NCBI GenBank assembly: GCA_030141605.1
Contig: JAQGDQ010000241.1
Location: 124,001-188,000, forward strand
Length of the DNA: 64,000 nt
Reading direction: 5' to 3'
Origin: Tubiluchus corallicola
Lineage: Eukaryota; Priapulida; Priapulimorpha; Priapulimorphida; Tubiluchidae
Shown: one piece after another, positions 44,317 through 64,000 of the stretch
Position numbering within the stretch: position 1 is the stretch's first letter
Layout: each line of letters starts with the position of its first letter
Program-made: the position numbers and the translations under genes
The notes under the pieces: model-generated
What the model saw: only the letters and a program-made list of their open reading frames with translations
Database searches by the model: none
Told to the model about the DNA's origin: nothing

Positions 44317-45746
44317 CCACGTCTACCACGTACACGGTACAGAATCTTAATTACATCTCCCAAGACCGTGCAAAACACAGAATTCAAAGTAAACCGATTG
44401 ATACTTGGCGGTGCGTCGCAGATATCCATTTAATAGACAGTATCTTGATGAACACGCGTTGCTGAGCTTGTTCTCCGGTCGATTTGTGGAAGTACTGTAA
44501 GTTTTTAACTATATTACACTATTTTCATGGAAACTCGTCACTCAATTTGAGTTTGAAAAATCTAGTATGGCTCTTTTACATGAAAACGGAATAGGTTGAA
44601 TCCGGCCAATAAACGATTAACTAATAACAAAAGCAGCGTTCATCCACGGCCAGCTAGGTCTTGCGGCGGCTAAGAACACTGCTGAGCTCTTACATTGTAT
44701 ACCGAGGGTGACTGATCAGGCGCGCAGTATGCAATAACACGGAATACTTTCACGTTACTAATTAGTTTGCTCGAGTTTTTTCTTAAAATACCTTTGCTTC
44801 ATGTTTTTTCATTTTGTGCGACTCTGTTAGTGTTACTACGTTTTTTTCAATACCGATTTCTCTCAGCTGGCCAGCTACTTCAGCAAACAGTTTCTGATTC
44901 CTTTGTCTTCTGCTAACTATGTTTAGGTTTTGCAAAAATGTCCAAAAAATGTTTACCTGTGTGTTTTCCAACTGCTGATTTGCTAGAGCATCAATGGTGA
45001 TTCATAGTGTTTGGCAGTTTTGCAGCATTTTAAGTAACGTAGAGCAAAATTTTTAGCACAAGTCGCCCTTATGAATATTTCAGTTGCATAACGCAAGACG
45101 ACACTTTATAACCTGTTTAACACCTGCCTGAATGGGGTAGGCCTGTTTGCCATGATTGTTATTAATTAGGTATTACTATTTTTGTACAATAGCGAACGAT
45201 AGTGGCTGTATAGAGATAGGTTTTCATATAAAAGCCATATAGGATGCACTAACTTGTAGTTTAGATTGCTGCCTACATTTACCTGTTTCCTTCCACATGA
45301 CGTCAATTTGACTAGTCGGGAGAAGGATGACAGAGTAAGGTACACTTCCTGCAAGCGCAGAAATTTGTGTTGATGGTCTTTAAAGCTCGGTTGTGTCTTC
45401 TTCGTATGGAAACACATTATAGAAACATGCATGAAGCATCTGAACTGCGAACTACCAAAAGTCTGGAAAATTTAAATTGTGTTTTCATTACTTTAATTTT
45501 GCTAAACTAGGTTATTTAACTGTTAAGCATTATAAATGTTATAAGATGAGTAGGCTTATAATGACCATAATTATTACTAACAGTGCCAACTGTGTGTGTG
45601 TTGGCTCAGCTAATTTATATAGCCCTAGGTTCTTCGTTATTCACCTCCTTTGCATTAATCATAATGCAGCTGTTGACTTTTACTGTATTATTCGTATAGA
45701 GTAAAATAAAATGATTTGATTTAGAAAGCTTGTCAGTTGAATAAGC

Positions 45747-59939
<14,193 letters not shown>

Positions 59940-61783
59940 GAGAGTTAACAACATCCAAGCTTCGTAACTACGCAGAATCGCATTGACATTTACTGATTAA
60001 GATACTGAACCGAAATGTGTTTAAATGTGCAATCTTATGTTTGTGGATCAAAAATAGTGTGGCAGATCAAAATCATTGTTTTAATTAAAATAAAAATTCC
60101 TGTTTTATATGCCAGCAGGTACTGTTAATTCCTAGTTGCTGATTACAATTGAAAGCTTTTTCAATTTCGAAAAACGTTAATTTGAAAATTGTTGTGAATG
60201 TTTCTGTAAATGATTTACAGTAATAATAAAATTAAATATTTCGTACAATCATTGTTACTTTTAAGTATAGTGTATTTGTCTTTGTCATGTGCAGGCAGAA
60301 ACTTCTGTAAATTAACTGACGAAATTACTTTTATTTTTCATGGTGTTACAAAAAAACCGTGGAATTACCCAAATGTCATAAGCATTTCAATATTATGTCA
60401 TACAGACCTCAACGAATGTGGTGATATTTAATGTGTAGTATAATTTTTTAATATATGACTTAACATTCAGTGGTATTTCTTTGAGATTTATTCAGACTAT
60501 TTCATCTTATCAGCATATGTCTACTATACCCTTTCTTTTGAAACACTTAACATAACAATTTGCATAGTAAATAATTGCAGGCTTCTGTTTTATAATTCTT
60601 TATTTAAATTATTATGTTTGGCAGACAACCTTTAAAACAAAATGCTCTATAGCATTTACAAATTAATACACAGATAACAAGCGCATACTTAAAATTTTCT
60701 TTATTATGAATATGCAGTGGAAGTGTTTAGTAATTCATTTACAAAAATGCACGTCAAAATTAAACCTAAAAAAGAAATTTAAAACTGATCAAATGAATAG
60801 GTATGTCCTTTGGTACACCTCTATTTTCAATGTTCTTTTTTTCGAATGTTTAAATATTGAACATCACTAGTAATTTTGGTCCCTTGGTATCCAAGCAATT
60901 AAATTCATACCATTAAACTGTGATAGTTCAGAAATACTATTGCACGTCGGAAAAATCTTTATCTATGGATCTAAACCAAAACTACTGTAAAAATACCATT
61001 TGTATGCAGAAATTGTTCACAGTTTATGTATTCTGTAAATAAGTAAATAAAGAACTAAATACACTACATTCGTATTTACAAAACTTGACACTACAACAAA
61101 CTTCAAAACACACATGAACTGAAACAGTATAAGAGCAATGTTCAAGTTTGGTCAAATGCTACCAAAAAGACTGCATCGTGTATTTAAATCCAACATGCTC
61201 CAAGTTCAATTCCTCTACACACTAAAAAAACATGATAATAAAAAACAAAATAAGATTAACAAAATTTTAACGTGCTCATATAAAGCCACGTGTACCTGAG
61301 ATGTAACTTGTGATGTCACAAATTCACTTGCACTCACTGAACAAAGAAAAACATTTTTATCTCAGCATTGTGCAAGAGATTTGTGACACATGCATCGATT
61401 TTCACAACTTACAAAATCATGCCCATGTTAAGATACTATTGTTCGTAACCAGAACTCCTTTACGGGTGAGTTCTGTTTTTCATAGCTCTAAGCTTTCAAC
61501 AGGCCATATTTGGATGACTAGAACGTTTGTTTTTGATATTATGCTTAAGTATTTTCACTGCAACATTGCAATCACTTATCTCAATAGATCTGATATAGAA
61601 AAATCAACTTGTAAAGCCGGCCGCTGATTGGCAATATTTTTACATTCTACAGGTAAGTATCTAGATAATTTACTGGCTTTAGGTACCAATTTTCTGCTAC
61701 TTTTCTTGGCCAAATTTGCAAACGGAATTCATTCAAGGAGATGACATTCGCACAAAAAGATAAGTATCAAACACATGAGCAAA
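59940..61783. other. Convergent 3' UTR region of LTA4H and bZIP genes
   Basis: The LTA4H 3' UTR with AATAAA at 60089-60094 faces the 3' UTR of the minus-strand bZIP gene. On the minus strand candidate AATAAA signals (TTTATT on plus) occur near 60600 and 60703. No further exon is visible. Confidence 0.5.
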
Positions 61784-63686
61784 TCAATGTCCATATAAGA
61801 TGCATCTTAGTTTGTCAATTTCACTTCTGAGGAGCGAGACCTCCGTCCTCAGTTGGAGGTTCTCCTGCTCCAAGTAAACCACGCGGCATGCCGTCGCCTG
61901 TTCTTTACCTCTGCGAGCCTCACGTGACCGCTTTGCTGATAAATTGTTCTTCTTCCTCCTCTCCCAGTAACAAGTGTCTTTGAGCTCATCTGGTGTGGGC
62001 GTCGCCTTCTTCTTGGTAGGTGTGCTGTGGGTGGAGGAGGTTGTTGACACTGACACTGGTGCCGGCGACCCTCTTGAATATGACGCAACACTTACGACGG
62101 CAGGCGGTGATGGAAACTGTATTTAAAAAAATTTAAATTTTACATCAAAACAATTTAAGTATAAAATACTTGCTGAAAAGAGTAGATTTACTGTAAAACT
62201 AATTAAGTAAAACACTGCAGATTAAAAACTAGACTCAGAAACTTTATGAAAGAGAAATAATTAAAGGAAAATCCAAGCCTTCTGGGAAGGAAAGTTTACT
62301 TCAATGGTCCCGATAAAATATTAAAAGGATTTAGTATATAAAAGTATGATAAGTGCATCGTGTAATTAGTAAAATCACTCTAAAGTCGCGATTATTTCAC
62401 GCTTTCACGCTTCCATTTTTAAACGCACATTTTTCCATCAATGACGTCGTTCTTTCGTCGACTGAAAAGCAGCATACTGTGAATTTCAGTCAACAGTATA
62501 ATAAATTTTTACAAAAACTTAGATTATGTGATATTTTTACATTAGGCAACTGCTGACTTAGTTAAATTTGTTTATAAAGAGTGCTTACAGAAAGCCACGA
62601 TGCACTACGAAACGTCATGAAGCCACTAGTTACGACATAGCTTTCAAGTGAATGGCAACCGAAAATTTCCATACGACAGTGGTGTTAATTAACTTTATGC
62701 TTTATATACAGTTTCTCGCAAGTTTTTTCTTATATTTTTCTAACTTTAAGTGTTAACAGAAAAATAAACCCAACATGCTAAGTGACTTGTTCTTTCCTTT
62801 AAGTGAAAAACTCTGCTAACTGGGTGATAATCTTATCATGTGAAGATGTCAAACACTTGGATATCATATCAACCACATTTTAAGATATTACGATAAAATA
62901 TTAAAAATATGTGAAATGTACATCAAAATAGAAAGAAAAATAACAATGAGTCTCTAAGTTTATTTCTCTAAAATGTATCACGTAAACCCTTGATACGAAA
63001 GACGTGTGCTGGAAAAATTGAATGAACTATAGCTAGATAATTAAGAATAATTCAGAAATGTTACACTCAACTTTTACAAATTAATTAGTTAATTATAACT
63101 ATTGTTATATAGTTATAAAATAACTATATATTTTAACTATTGTTAGCTAACTTTTAATTGAAATCATAAATCGATCATTTTTCAAGGGTTTCTATTAATT
63201 AAATTATCAGTCATAATATTAACCCAGCATTTTTCTGAAAGATGTTAAATTTCTAGCCACAAATTGTGCAACATGGTAGTGCCACCTATGATTAAACTTT
63301 TCCACTAATTGAAATAGAATAAGCTTTAAATGCAAGGAAAGCACAGGGTACGCGTCTAATTAATTGAGGTTTAAAAAGTAAAAAAAGGTAAATTAAATGA
63401 GCTTTACCTCATGCTTTACCTGGTTAACCTGTGTGCTACGTGGTGGCACTGTAATCGGCGTCATTGATGTTGATGAATGCGTCACCGCCGGATGGTGTAG
63501 TGTCGTCGTGTCCGCATAGTATGAAACACCTGCTAGACTGTGTGAAGAAGGCGGTGGCGGTGGAGGTGGCCCCGGGTGATACTCGGCCATCGTATGAGGG
63601 TGGGGCCAGAATTGAAGCCCAGAGTTTCCAGCGTGATGATAGCCTTTGAAGCCGTTCATTCCAGAAGCGGAATTCATCGCACACAC
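61784..63686 (-). CDS. bZIP transcription factor, PAR/NFIL3/CES-2-like
   Basis: Two exons on the minus strand: 63686-63408 and 62116-61784 (stop TGA), joined in phase 0. The most likely start is the ATG nine bases into the first exon (MNSASG), giving 200 aa. The preceding AG at 63688-63687 implies an upstream, probably non-coding, leader exon. The N-terminal half is rich in His, Pro, Ser and Thr with a seven-proline run. The C-terminal bZIP has the signature of the PAR/NFIL3/CES-2 group: KDTCYWERRKKNN, then LSAKRSREARR, then a zipper with Leu at four exact heptads (LEQENLQL, ...L, ...L). These proteins dimerise, bind TTAYRTAA-type sites in the nucleus and act in clock, metabolic and cell-survival control. 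The exact orthologue is not resolvable by eye. The next small exon may be missing if the window truncates the gene. Confidence 0.85.
63106..63130. repeat. Perfect 11-bp AT-rich hairpin
   Basis: TATATAGTTAT-AAA-ATAACTATATA in the intron of the bZIP gene. It is probably fortuitous AT-rich sequence. Confidence 0.5.
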
Positions 63687-64000
63687 CTGTAAGAAAAACA
63701 GAAACCATGACTACCAAATGACAAATACAGTTGTTAACCTTACCGCTTGTTAAAAAAGATCGGATAAAAACTTGTTCAAGTCCAGAAATTGAACGCTTAG
63801 TATTCTGAGTGACATCCAGTTGTGGTACTTAGCAGTAGAGTCGCTCATAGTGATGTACCTGTCTCAAAAGTTACCCACGCTAACTGTAGTCGAAGCATGG
63901 GTAGGAACTTTAGACTCGTCTGTCTGTGTTTGTGTCTGTTCGCACAATGAAATCAAAACAGATGAAGCTATATTTATTAAACCCGATGCGAGTGCAGGTG
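63687..64000. other. Upstream of the bZIP coding exon
   Basis: It contains the minus-strand 3' splice site (TTCTTACAG) next to the exon. A minus-strand ATG frame starting MSDSTAKYHN (about 63852) reaches a stop before a donor-like GCG|GTAAGG near 63742, so it is not an in-frame coding exon. A non-coding leader exon is possible. Confidence 0.35.

Larger units (their letters stand above)
40382..45746. other. Intergenic region between SBP-like array and LTA4H gene
   Basis: 3' UTR of copy 3, a hAT-like MITE, a dispersed repeat and long AT-rich stretches. I searched by eye for a fourth SBP-like copy (the YDAC, GFLDGW and KEAP motifs) and found none. No convincing promoter elements for the downstream gene were recognised. 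Confidence 0.5.

Overview
This is animal (metazoan) nuclear DNA: AT-rich, intron-rich, with GT-AG splice sites, AATAAA-type poly(A) signals, microsatellites and many decayed transposable elements. The gene content (a leukotriene A4 hydrolase, a PAR/NFIL3/CES-2-type bZIP factor, an FN3-domain surface protein) fits a bilaterian. I think a marine invertebrate is likely, but I cannot name the phylum. Real genes are split into short exons, so single open frames here are mostly single exons or noise.

Layout. (1) 486-1793 (+): the last two exons of a cell-surface protein with a fibronectin type III domain and a hydrophobic, probably GPI-anchoring, C-terminus. (2) 7.8-40.4 kb (+): three complete tandem paralogues (7836-16697, 23063-28547, 31944-40381). 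Each has eight exons with identical intron phases and encodes a 334-341 aa protein: a short conserved N-terminal tail, one membrane segment, then an ectodomain like the bacterial family-3 solute (amino-acid) binding proteins, with eight conserved cysteines. (3) 45747-59939 (+): a complete 15-exon leukotriene A4 hydrolase/aminopeptidase gene (618 aa), with every zinc and exopeptidase residue intact but Phe at the position of human Tyr378. (4) 63686-61784 (-): two exons of a bZIP transcription factor, convergent with the hydrolase gene.

The rest is introns and intergenic DNA rich in repeats: LINE fragments (18.1, 19.4-21.1 and 30.3 kb), a Tc1/mariner-type transposase remnant (28.7-29.2 kb), a pogo/Tigger-like end (16.3-16.5 kb), two hAT-like MITEs (17.3 and 43.7 kb, the latter with a perfect 8-bp target duplication), an LTR-like block (25.6-26.0 kb), tRNA-derived SINEs (36.2, 36.4 and 48.2 kb), several minisatellites, long (CT)n tracts and five retroelement-tail motifs that resemble decayed hammerhead ribozymes.

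The most unusual content is the solute-binding-protein-like array. A ligand-binding fold typical of bacterial ABC importers is displayed here as a single-pass membrane protein of an animal, is locally amplified, and varies between copies at positions that line the ligand pocket in the bacterial proteins. All exon coordinates were derived by reading splice sites and reading frame by eye.
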